A DNA stretch of 64,000 nucleotides from Sipunculus nudus (lineage: Eukaryota; Annelida; Sipuncula; Golfingiida; Sipunculidae), in the NCBI GenBank assembly GCA_026874595.1, contig CM049320.1, positions 236,001 to 300,000 of the forward strand. The letters run 5' to 3'. The position numbers were made by a program, and so were the translations under genes. Shown piece by piece: positions 49,306 through 59,629 of this stretch. The notes below the pieces were generated by a model. It did not search any database, was not told the origin of the DNA, and worked only from the letters and a program-made list of their open reading frames with translations. Position 1 is the stretch's first letter. Each line of letters opens with the position of its first letter.

Positions 49306-49314
49306 TATATAAAA
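49306..49314 (+). promoter_or_regulatory. TATA box of zinc-module gene 2
   Basis: TATATAAAA lies 39 bases before the ATG at 49345. It falls inside the longer open frame that starts at 49219, which argues for the downstream ATG. Confidence 0.55.
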
Positions 49315-49344
49315 CGGTGTTCCAGGCACAGCCGTTCAGACAAG

Positions 49345-50835
49345 ATGGGGAATACATGTGGAGACCGATGCAGCTCACCGGAGATCACGAGTCCTGACGC
49401 AGGTCGGCCCCGCAACCCGGGGAGATACGAACCGTCAGACGGGACGTACTTTCAGGACAGGTTGGGAAAGATGGGATTCCAATGGCGAGAACGCATACTT
49501 GTGAGGGCGTGCCAGAAATGTCAAACATCTCCCGGCATTACAGTCCCCGACGACCGTGTCACGTTCAAGTGGTACTGCCCCACGTGTGACGAGACGGAAC
49601 TGACGAAACAGTTCGCAAAGGTTAAAACATATCAAGTAGGGAAGGGCAAATGTTTAAAATGGAGGCCGTGGGCCGTCCGAAGCGATACTGTAATTTTGGA
49701 ACAAGGCACAGAGCTAGTACACGTCGGAGGTTGGGTTTTCGTGTGGAAAAAACTGGCCAAATATTTAGACCTTTTACTCAATGAGGCCCAAAAAGCAGGC
49801 GGCAGTGTTACAGGCTGGATATACGACATTGATGAGGGACTTGGTGAATCTGTGCATATCACAATGGACACATTTGGTACAGTCTCGTTCCATGCGCGCT
49901 TAGACAAGAACAACGAATTATTTAAGGGGGACGTTGTGGTTGACCACGAAACCGCGATCTCCCTGACAACAGTGGAACTGTGCCAGCTTCTGGAGAACGT
50001 GATATCCGATTACCAGAAAGTATGCTTTATCTGCACGCCATGGAGGCCTCCTGCTGTGTCTTGTGAACACAAGATGGTAGGAGAACAGGCAGTGCGACAG
50101 GCGAAGACGGGTGCCCGTGAAAGTTACGATAGTGGAGACATGGCAGTAGGGCCAACTGAAACACGGCGTAACTTCCTGCAGTCGGATGGCAGGTTGTTTC
50201 AAGACAGTGTTCCGGAGCATAACATTGGTTGCCGCAACAGAATGCAAGTGATACGGTGCAAGCGGTGTAACCCCGAGTACGAGGGAGTGCTCCCTGACGT
50301 ATATGCACTCTGCCCTGTCTGCCAACAGCGTACCATTGAGCGCATGTTTACACGTGTGAAATCATACGACCTGCAGGGTGCTGTGTTCCGATGGGTGCCT
50401 TGCATGCTGTATAAAGGCACGGTACAGTTGACAGAAAGACACAAAGTGTTAAACGTGCGGGGTATGCTGGTCATGTTGGAGGACGAATTTTTGAATAGCA
50501 ATCTCGACGCTTTGCTGTTGATTGCTCAACGAGAAAACCGCAGCGTCACCGCGGTGTTTCTCTATGAACGGTGGATTTGGGACGATAACCACGTTTTGCA
50601 CTTGTCAATGCACCCTGATGGGACAGTCACGTTTTATGGCTCTTTAAAACATGTTGATGTCGGGGCCTGCGGGTACGTTGCTAAGATACAAACCGACACT
50701 GCGACAACGATATCGCTGGTGGCTTGGTTTCAAAGTTGCTTGGGTACATTATCGAAGACTACCCACTCAGGGACCTGTCTGGCACCATGTGCACTTACTC
50801 CCCGTTTGTTCGCAGGCAAGACTCTGGACGAATAA
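49345..50835 (+). CDS. Two-module zinc protein 2, 496 aa (copy C, intact)
   Basis: The start is taken at ATG 49345 because a TATA box lies inside the longer frame. Same plan as zinc protein 1: module one with CQKC...YCPTC (about residues 53-80), module two with CKRC...CPVC (about 311-335), each followed by 'KWRP/RWVP', a helical part with 'LL..AQ', and 'H.TMD.FGTV.F / HLSMHPDGTV.F'. The N-terminus MGNTCGDR fits an N-myristoylation signal with a nearby Cys; protein 1 (MGDR) does not. The TAA stop overlaps AATAAA. A Cys codon here is a stop codon in copy A. Function unknown. Confidence 0.8.
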   Translation: MGNTCGDRCSSPEITSPDAGRPRNPGRYEPSDGTYFQDRLGKMGFQWRERILVRACQKCQTSPGITVPDDRVTFKWYCPTCDETELTKQFAKVKTYQVGKGKCLKWRPWAVRSDTVILEQGTELVHVGGWVFVWKKLAKYLDLLLNEAQKAGGSVTGWIYDIDEGLGESVHITMDTFGTVSFHARLDKNNELFKGDVVVDHETAISLTTVELCQLLENVISDYQKVCFICTPWRPPAVSCEHKMVGEQAVRQAKTGARESYDSGDMAVGPTETRRNFLQSDGRLFQDSVPEHNIGCRNRMQVIRCKRCNPEYEGVLPDVYALCPVCQQRTIERMFTRVKSYDLQGAVFRWVPCMLYKGTVQLTERHKVLNVRGMLVMLEDEFLNSNLDALLLIAQRENRSVTAVFLYERWIWDDNHVLHLSMHPDGTVTFYGSLKHVDVGACGYVAKIQTDTATTISLVAWFQSCLGTLSKTTHSGTCLAPCALTPRLFAGKTLDE

Positions 50836-50876
50836 AAACAGGAACGGGTGGCATAGGGACATAAAAACATGTATAA

Positions 50877-50950
50877 CGTCCCTGGGTGGGTTCGAACCAC
50901 CAACCTCCCGATTAACAGCCGGACGCGCTAACCAATTGCGCCACAGGGAC
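50877..50950 (-). tRNA. tRNA-Asn (GTT)
   Basis: A complete cloverleaf on the minus strand: acceptor GTCCCTG/CAGGGAC (seven pairs), D-arm GCGC/GCGC, anticodon stem TCCGG/TCGGG (with G-U pairs) and loop CTGTTAA giving anticodon GTT, T-arm GGTGG-TTCGAAC-CCACC, discriminator G. No intron. Very close to animal nuclear tRNA-Asn. It lies only 42 bases after the zinc-module gene, inside the virus-like locus and on the opposite strand. Confidence 0.95.
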
Positions 50951-51112
50951 TACATGCTTTAAACTCTCTTGAGGGTCCCCCCATTCGATCGGCATTCAGC
51001 GGCACAGCGATGTGTTGCAGTCCAGGTGATGATGTACACGTCTGTGTACGTGAGTTTGTTATTTTATCATGAACAGGTACTATTCCTTGATTTGATTGGC
51101 TGATGGAAAGTG

Positions 51113-51136
51113 TGACGTCACAGACGATCTATATAA
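51113..51136 (+). promoter_or_regulatory. CRE-TATA promoter of the FG-repeat gene
   Basis: TGACGTCACAG at 51113 and TATATAA at 51130, with an inverted CCAAT box (GATTGGCTGATGG) just upstream. Same logic as the array promoters but with 5 bases less spacing. A second TATA-like ATATATAAT lies at 51249, nearer the gene. Confidence 0.55.
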
Positions 51137-51294
51137 ATGCCTTTAATCCCAGCAATACATGTTTTTTTCTTTACAATCTTATTCTCAAATCTGGGGCTCA
51201 CGTGACACCAAACTATTTGTCAATACCGATCACGTGCCTGCGTAAGAGATATATAATAATGGTGCGTTTGTCTACAGTCTAGACAGTTGGCAAC

Positions 51295-52203
51295 ATGATG
51301 GCAAACGATTCTCAAGAGCAGAACGTGGCCGTGCCACAAGAAACGACGTTACACATGGTCGTTAATGCAGGACTGTCATCGTTTTACTATACAATGGAGG
51401 ATTTTTATCACAAGGCCAAATACATGAAATGGCTGTCTTGCGAAAACGAGTTCTTCTTGTTTCTCGTCTACGCCGAGCCCCGCCACATGCCAGATGTTAT
51501 TGTACCCGTGTGTAATGGAGGTGACAAACCTTTGGTTGGGACACCCGCCGTGAGATACAACTACCAAGACGACCGGATACTCGTGTGCAATAACACAACT
51601 GTAGCTGACATGGTCCGAGCCGCCCGAAAAGACACCAGCACCCAAGAGTTAATCAAAGCACGCTTGGTCGCACTACTGCCACAAAAACTGTGCCAAAAGC
51701 GTAACGTGGACATGAGGATTTTGGATGGGGATGGATTCAGTCGGTTCCCCGTGGATGGACAATACATCGGAAACATTTGCGTGGCGATGAGACTGGATAA
51801 AAAACCAGGGGTAGCTGATAGCCCGGCACGCGTACCTGAAAATAAACCAGAGACTACGCCTGGATTTAACTTCGCTAGTGATGGTAAATCTACGGCGGGA
51901 TTTTCGTTTGGTCAGAATGCGTACTTTGGTAATGCAAATACCACCTGGGGTACACCTACCAACACTGAAGCGAAACTCAACACATCATCGAACGCAGGTG
52001 CCACATTGGGTACATCATCCAACGCAGCTGTGACATTCCCTTCATTGGTATTTGGTTCACCACAAACTTCACGTCCGATATTCAGTCAGCCTTTCAACGC
52101 GAGTACGACTTTCGTTTCGCCATTTAACAAGACTGTCACTACGACGTCGTCTAAATCATCAGCTGGTTTATTCAGCAATCCATCCAAAATTCTCTTTCAT
52201 TAA
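51295..52203 (+). CDS. FG-repeat (nucleoporin-like) protein, 302 aa
   Basis: ATG at 51295 (a second ATG follows directly). Residues about 1-170 form an unrecognised, probably folded domain. From about residue 185 on, the protein becomes low-complexity, rich in Ser/Thr/Asn/Pro, with spaced hydrophobic FG-type motifs: GFNF, GFSFGQ, YFGN, VFGSP, IFSQPF, SPF and GLFS. This is the composition and spacing of FG-nucleoporin tails, which bind transport receptors. It could be a nucleoporin mimic or simply a disordered Phe-rich tail. No signal peptide or membrane segment. Single copy in the window. Confidence 0.7.
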   Translation: MMANDSQEQNVAVPQETTLHMVVNAGLSSFYYTMEDFYHKAKYMKWLSCENEFFLFLVYAEPRHMPDVIVPVCNGGDKPLVGTPAVRYNYQDDRILVCNNTTVADMVRAARKDTSTQELIKARLVALLPQKLCQKRNVDMRILDGDGFSRFPVDGQYIGNICVAMRLDKKPGVADSPARVPENKPETTPGFNFASDGKSTAGFSFGQNAYFGNANTTWGTPTNTEAKLNTSSNAGATLGTSSNAAVTFPSLVFGSPQTSRPIFSQPFNASTTFVSPFNKTVTTTSSKSSAGLFSNPSKILFH

Positions 52204-52323
52204 ACTGGTGCGTGTGATACCACGTTTCCTGTCTGTGCTGGAATTGCGTCATAAACAAAGGTATAAATAGATAAATAACGTTTTATATATAACAATATGG
52301 AGACACGCTGAAGAGTAAACGTC

Positions 52324-52509
52324 ATGTCAATCACAGACATGGTCGACAACAGAATATTCCGTGGTGCTATAAAGGTCCTTCGCGCCGCCATACAGGAATT
52401 GAACGAAAAGGGTGACGCTATCGCTATACGCATCCATGAGGTATACGATAACTTTTATAACCTTTTCGACCAACCTGTTTTCAACAGAAGCGCACAGGAC
52501 TATTCATGA
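52324..52509 (+). CDS. Small helical protein, 61 aa
   Basis: ATG at 52324, preceded by TTTTATATATAAC about 40 bases upstream. Mostly amphipathic helix (IFRGAIKVLRAAIQELNEKG). It follows the FG-repeat gene on the same strand. No family recognised; short length keeps confidence low. Confidence 0.4.
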   Translation: MSITDMVDNRIFRGAIKVLRAAIQELNEKGDAIAIRIHEVYDNFYNLFDQPVFNRSAQDYS

Positions 52510-53700
52510 TTAGTATTCGGGCATTTGGTGCGGGACATACGGTGAGGTGATAAAAAGGGAATTGGTCTGAATAGCCCGGAAAGGGATCATTTGTTCTTTT
52601 ATGCATCATGGAACAACATATTTGGAGACAGTGATACAGACAGCGACACAGAATTGTGATGACGCAGGGACGATTAATGTAACACGTGTTACACATGTTA
52701 CTAATGTGATTGTAGAAACTGAAGCTGTACAATATATGCACATTCATATATATACGTGTCATATATACGTGTTTATGGATCATATATCTTTGTTTAATAC
52801 TGATACCTTTAAAGGTGTCATTGTTTGGACGTTGTGAAATGTGAAAACGAAGATAGATCTGGTTGACATGTTATTTTTTACTGTTTATGTTTTGACATAT
52901 ACATGGATGTATTGTTGTTTATTTGACAAAAAAAGCGGATCCATTGTACTGTATCATAACACAATACAATATGGTATCCATGCAAACATGTTTCGTGTTA
53001 TATGTATCAATAAAACGAAATTGACATAGTTCAACGTCATGATTATATGGCATGTATGGTGTTGTGCCCGCATGATTGACAAACAGAGATGAGATGGGTC
53101 GAGTGATGTGCGAGACGTTGTGCGCTTGTAAATATTCAAAACAAGTATGTGTTCGGTGACGCGACTGTGCATCGTCGGGTAAACAATCATTTTTTGACAT
53201 ATGTGTCAGCGCTATCCAAACAACGACATTGAAAACCCCTGTGCCTGACCTGTTTGTTGACCGGAATCTCAGACATGACGGAGCATGAGCCGTCTCGTTG
53301 AGTCACGGAAATGTAAGGAATGAAAACAGATGACGGACTGATTGTTGCCTATTTAAAGAACTGACGCCCCCATATTAATGTACATTAACCAACACGTTGG
53401 TCAGGTTGCACAGATAGCGGAAATACACCCGTCTGTACAATGATTAGAAAGATTTGCAATACGTATAGAATATACCTATCCTACGAAATATCTACACGTT
53501 AGAGGAGCGAGTATAGGCACATTGTAGGACGTTTTATACTGGTACGAGTGGGGGAGGGTAGGTATTTGACAATCCCGTACGCGCGGGCTATTATAATAGT
53601 TCGACTGATATGGGCTAGCACTAAACAGTAACCGAGCTACATGTATTATTTTAGAGAAATATGCAAGCAAATGGATAGGGTACGTTGCCACATCTCAGAC
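52510..53700. other. No supported gene
   Basis: Short ORFs in several frames without motifs. A TATTTAAAG box near 53350 and a diverged 'TATACTGGTACGAGTG' (array 1 type) near 53533 are the only features noticed. Confidence 0.5.
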
Positions 53701-55093
53701 GTCATGGGGTGCACAGATTATGTGCATAAAAATCATGTCATACACGTGCAGTGGAGAAGATATTTAGAGGTGGATGGTGAGCCTATGCACAAATAATATA
53801 CGTTTATCACACCGTCCAAAACCAAATCACACGCGTGATATGACTTTGTGAGCTTCGATATGACACGACCGGGACATGTATATTTTCTCATGTTCACAAA
53901 CATGACAGGTATGAAGAGGAAGAACAAACTGTAGGTTTCTATCAATTGTGTAACTTTCAGAGCGATTGTTCATACGTTGTGGCCTGTTGAACGACATATA
54001 TCACAAATACTAAGATGGAAACATTGATAGCTGACAATAACCGACAAACAGACAGATATACTGACAAAGGTGCACAAGATGGAGACATTATGGCTTAACC
54101 AGGGTACGGAGAAGACTCGGCGAAATAAAAAAATAAGCTATAGTTTATGTCACTGAGGTTTATAGTTTTGGAGATATGGCCAAAAGAAGATATCTTAAGG
54201 GAGGCTCAAATGCAGCGACACCTAGCGGCCATATCCGGAAAATGGAAAATAGGTTTCGAGATATTAGTACGAGACATAAGATGTATAAGTTTCAAACGGG
54301 TTCCTGCAAAACTGTGGACTGTAAATTGCGTTATGTAGGACTCAAGAACTCAAGTAATGCCTCCAGCACACACCAGATGGCAGCAATATATACTCTTTTA
54401 ACGATTACAGGTAAATTCGACATTTCAACTGGCTATAACTATTTTAATCCAATTTGTAACCACAAAATAATTACCTTATGAATTACAAGATACTCTTAAT
54501 CTTCAAAACTTGTTTAGCATGAGAATAATGTGTATTCATTTTGAAATACGGTTATATTAAATATCTCCAGCATTTATTTTAAAGAGAACTTAATTTTTAC
54601 ACATAATCTGTTATATAGTCATATAATTATTCATATAAAATACATTCAGATTGTTAGCTTGCCTAGAATATCTATATGTTTGTAAGTTCGGTGCACACCT
54701 CTATATGCGTGTGTACAAATCTATGCCATCCTACATAAACCTCATAGAAATTCATGTCAGTAAAGCTCGGGTTTAACAGAGCATAACAAAACACATCCTG
54801 AATATCAGCACAAAAGACACGAGTGATACTTTATTTATACTAAATTATAGGACTGCCGCCACAGGGAGTTATATATCACACAGCACATGCTCTCGTTCCA
54901 AATTCTGGATGTGTCTTTTATCAGTTAGTTGTGCATATATCACAATATTACCCATCTTTCAAGCCAATACAGGTGAGTATCATTTCTGATATGTATATTT
55001 TAAGAATTTATGACTGAACTTATAAGGGAAGTGTTCATTACAAGTGACAAAATATATTGATGGCAAATATACAAGACCAAATTGTAACACAGG

Positions 55094-55183
<90 letters not shown>

Positions 55184-56094
55184 ACCAGAAACTCGTCTAT
55201 TGATTTACAGCTATTTTTGTAACGCTTACATATCATAACAGCTGTTAAGTGGTCGGGGATTTCAACCATGTATCATATGTGTTGGGTAACAAACGACCTA
55301 ATCAGATTTTCCACCACGTGATGCGTGTTACAAATGAATGATCGACTTAATGCTAATTGTCGGATCACATGATACAGTATTTTTCGCTCTTTTGATGAGA
55401 CTTTGATGTTGTTTGGAAGATGGTCATGTGACAAACAGTACTTAACAGATATAGCAGATATCGTATCTCAATTCTGGGGGATGTATTACCACAAACATGT
55501 ATATCAGTCAATACGATTCAGACTACAGCTATACCTAATGGGCCTGTAATTACAATTTTCTATTAAACAATACGTTTTACTTTATTTTTGTACCAAAAAC
55601 AGATTATGTATGTAGATCTGTTTTGCATATAATCGTTTCATTAGTTCTTCACATGATCAAATAATATCACTTCGTATTAAATACACTTACATTTAATCTT
55701 AACCATACAGATGATCAGATGATTCGTACAATGATTGAGAATGCAGGTAATTTACGAAATGAATTATTTTACACATTGCTGGTCACATACATACATCTTG
55801 ATATTCAGATATATTGATCTCGTTCTATATATTGATTACAAATATCTCATTTGTTGATCAGTGAACTTCCTCACTTGATCTCATATCTAAACAGATAAAT
55901 AGTAGTAAATGATTTGTATACACACAACTAAATGAGAATATAAAATATTCCTGTTTGTTATACAGATATATACGGTGCATGGGTTCAGCCCGATACTAAT
56001 AGCATTCATCCGAGCCATTTAATTAGATATTGATCATTATGTGACTTTCATAAATAGGCCTTGATCAACAAAATACATGCATGCTGCTAAAACA
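53701..56094. other. AT-rich, host-like DNA; no gene supported
   Basis: The 54147-54481 ORFs lack recognisable domains. Base composition and microsatellites resemble the left flank more than the repeated block. Confidence 0.5.
55098..55183. repeat. (TA)n(TG)n compound microsatellite
   Basis: About 60 bases of TA followed by about 24 of TG. Confidence 0.95.
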
Positions 56095-56805
56095 TTATAT
56101 GTACAATGTCGCTATGTCACCGCGTCTTGTTTTTTTTCTGCATTTCGGACACTTAATTTCTGAAGAATTACTGCTACTAAAATCTCCAATCAGACAATCG
56201 CGACAAAATGCATGTCCACATTGTTTTAATACACAATTCACAGCCTCTGTCCGACATATGGGACATCGAAAAACATCTTGTTTGTTGACGGATCTCAGAC
56301 GTGCGATTTCTTTGTTGGCTTGTTCGAGCTGTCCCCTGATGTCGACGTCATTTGTAACCATGGGTGCATTATTCGAATCATGGGTGCTTAAATCATCAGT
56401 TAAGGGACCTGTGTTGTGTAGTGAATTATTTATTTGACTTCGGTTCCGCTGTCTTCTTGGAATTCGAAAGTCTAATTGTGGTGTTAGAAACATACAAATT
56501 AAATTATCAGCACGTTTCTGTCTGACCACCTGAACACAAACTCTGAGTAGTAACAGATTTTTAAATGTTCTGATTGAATCTTTCACGTACAAGCATTTTA
56601 TTACACGTCGTACGTCTTGTTGCGCGTAAATAACATGGATGTCGGAATCATTGAACGCATTGCTCAAGATGCCGTATCGTTTCATCTGTTTTAGTAGCGG
56701 TTTTGTCAACCACAAAATATCCGAAAATGCACTCAGAAATGCTATGAATTCAATTTCATTTATTGAATGGCAAAGCAGAGACGAATGCTTTTTCCAAATG
56801 GTCAT
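56095..56805 (-). CDS. RING-finger protein, 236 aa
   Basis: ATG at 56805, with an in-frame TAA shortly upstream. Residues about 1-110 form a helical domain shared with the frameshifted gene at 37626 ('IYAQQDVRRV', 'LLLLRVCVQV'); its spacing faintly recalls death-fold (CARD-like) domains. A linker and a short coiled coil (about 155-175, QLEQANKEIARLR) follow, then a C-terminal C3HC4 RING (about 180-224: CPIC, CGHAFCRDC, CPKC). The RING is complete, so E3 ubiquitin ligase activity is expected from the family. The N-terminal quarter is repeated in segment D at 30894-31158. Confidence 0.8.
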   Translation of the reverse strand: MTIWKKHSSLLCHSINEIEFIAFLSAFSDILWLTKPLLKQMKRYGILSNAFNDSDIHVIYAQQDVRRVIKCLYVKDSIRTFKNLLLLRVCVQVVRQKRADNLICMFLTPQLDFRIPRRQRNRSQINNSLHNTGPLTDDLSTHDSNNAPMVTNDVDIRGQLEQANKEIARLRSVNKQDVFRCPICRTEAVNCVLKQCGHAFCRDCLIGDFSSSNSSEIKCPKCRKKTRRGDIATLYI

Positions 56806-59629
56806 ATTGATGAACTTCAGAACAGCTTAATAATGGGGCATTTCACTGCATGCATAAACACACTGGCAATATACAGAAACGCCTACCTTATGTCGAACAG
56901 TTGACCAGCTGAATTCGATACGGAATTCTGTCTTCATATAACGTCAACTCAAGATGTGATCTGTGTATTTATAATAAACCAACCCGGAACAAGACCTTTT
57001 CATATTTATTTCCTCTATGGTATTATTGTCACACAAATATTACTTTTATAAAATCTTTTTTCATTTGTAAATTGGTTGGAAATTTTATAACATCATACTT
57101 CCGTGAAGTAATGCATGTATGAAACTTACCCTTTCTATATTATTGTAACATTTTTACGGAACAGTATACTGTTGAACAGACGGGGAATTTTATGAAACAA
57201 ACAAGGATATTTTATTAAACAAACAAGGAAATGTATTGTGATGAACTAGGAAGTCATATTGACCAATGACCATTAATGGGGAATTTTGTATTGCATCCCC
57301 GATATACCTAATACGATTAATAATAGGTTCCTTAAATGCTTAATTAATGTTTTCATTGATATATCTTAGTCATTTCAGATTATACAATTAGATTAAAAGT
57401 AATAAGACAGTGTGCAACAGATGTATTGTTAATATATCATATATGTTATTGTCTTCTGATATAATAGAAACCAATGATTTACCATGACTTCTGTTGAATT
57501 TTCACCTAAATATATATATACAAATATTGTTATTTTTTATTATTATATCATCAGTATATTTATACAAGGTAACTGAAACAGAAGTGATTCTGTTCTTCCA
57601 CTAGGCCCTGTGAATGTTAAAATATGAAATACATTTACATTTAAATACATCAGATCATATACACAAATCTATACACATTAAATCTGACAAACATATGATG
57701 ATTATAAAATTATACATATTATGAACAAATATAGCATAAACACATCGCATTTATTGCAAAACCTCAAAGTAGAAAATATATAATACTATATTTAGTATAA
57801 ATTGAGAGCTTAAACAGACAGATTTGGCGCTATGCTTAAAAGTGGCGAAGGAGTTTACTGATCTATCTCATATATGGTAACATATTCTATATCAACAGAC
57901 CAGCATAAATAAAAATTTGATCTATAATGTTCTGTCCTCGGCTTAAGAAGGGTCATTAAATTATTAGTTGTAGATCTAGTTGAGTAATAAGGGGTTTTTG
58001 GCAAATGACATTGATTATCGCCTACCTGCAAGCCATGTTTGATGCAATAATGTATTCATAAGCAGGGCTTTAAAGTATTAATATCGTTAACGTAGATGTA
58101 TTCCATAAATTACCACACATGATTTTATGACAATCTGGTTAAACAAAGTATATAAAAAAATTCTGGGCTGTAGTTCTCTGCAAGTTTTGCAAGGTCTTTC
58201 TTCTCGTAACACTTTCCCCCATCCCCCTCCCTGCACCCCTGCAGCAGATGCATCTGTACAATATGTGTAAAATAAATAGATTGATATAAATGTCTAAACT
58301 CTTCGATTTTTCTTAATTTAAGAATTTATATAAGGACAGCTATGTAGGGAATCATTGCTTTTGTTATGAATCGGTCACATATTAAATATAGAAATACTAT
58401 TTTGGATTTACCTCAATAAAATTAATCATGCCCAAAATTACCCCATGTTACGTCGACAAAACAAATTCATAGTAAATTGTACGGTCATATTATTTACAGT
58501 GTGCTTTAATTTACAGCTTTGGTGATAACTATATATAAGACATTATAAGGCCAAACAAAAAAAAGTATGGTTCTCAAAATCTGTTTTTTCAGAAATCATT
58601 GCGGGCGGGCGCTTTTCATTTTATTTTTCTGTTTGGTACGTTTCGATAAACATATCAAATGATCAGGGTAAAGCATGAAATAAGTTTTATACAGCTAAAT
58701 CAGTAAAAGCGCTACAAAACAAAAGAAATAGTATGGTTTTATCCTGTCGAGCGGCAGCAGCTCAAAATTGGAAAGTTTTTATTGAATCAAAATAAAACTT
58801 TTGATACAGGGGTTTAAAATTGATGCGGGTGCCTGAGAACAATACCTTTTTATTGTTTTGGCCTAACATACTCATTTTATTAAATGTCCAGTTAATAACT
58901 TTAAAGTACTGCTTTAATCTTTGAGCCTGATCAGACAGGTTTAACACAAGACCCTCAATACCCTACAGTCATCAGTTACAGTCGTGGCCTAAGTTGATTC
59001 TTAAATGTCAACCAATGTCCGCGTCATTTAGGTTACCAGCAACTCCTTTGCATTCCAGCAATTTCTTTGAACGTTTGTGATATTTAATTCACCCTGAACA
59101 ACCTGAACCTGTTAAATAACCATATAAAATATGTAAATACATGTTTATAAAAGACGACGGTCTTAATGAAATGATTATAAGTGAAAATAATCAGATTCAT
59201 CCCTACAGAATAATTGAGCAGACTCCACACACATCTAATAATGTGTATGCGTGTGTGAATCTTTGGTGCTTGTATACGCATGACAGAACAACATATACGT
59301 CACTGTTTATGACCGTCTGTTCCGCATCTAGGACAAATCTTCATTTAAGTATTGTGTATGCCAGTCAAGCCAAGACGGTCACACTATGCGCTATAGATGT
59401 TCTTAACACGTATAGCTTTCCACATGAGTGAGTCTGATACAAACACCATACATTATATTCCTTGTTGTGATACAAGCCAAACTATTCATAGTTGACCGCT
59501 TGTGCTCAGAATACCATGAAGGCTTTCAGCTGATGTTTGCTTTATAAATGGCCTCTGGTAAGGATCTCTGATATTGCGCTTGATGACACTCTGAATAAAC
59601 ATCTAAGTATCTGAGTCACAAATAAACCG
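56684..59629 (+). repeat. Segment D, second copy
   Basis: Matches 30894-33855 with few substitutions and small indels. Here D continues naturally into the RING gene at its left end and into unique DNA at its right end, so this is likely the original arrangement. Confidence 0.9.

Larger units (their letters stand above)
40277..50776 (+). repeat. Repeated block, copy C
   Basis: Direct copy of A. Two internal deletions: A 21876-23381 (junction near 43850) and A 27470-28046 (junction near 47926, at shared TTGG). An 11-base insertion, TTTAGGGTTAG, sits near 40868. Unlike A, its right end continues into the natural 3' end of zinc-module gene 2 and on to the tRNA-Asn. Confidence 0.9.

Noticed and set aside
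54147-54481. Overlapping ORFs of 63 and 101 codons
   Set aside because: Two competing frames, no domain and no copy elsewhere to test conservation.
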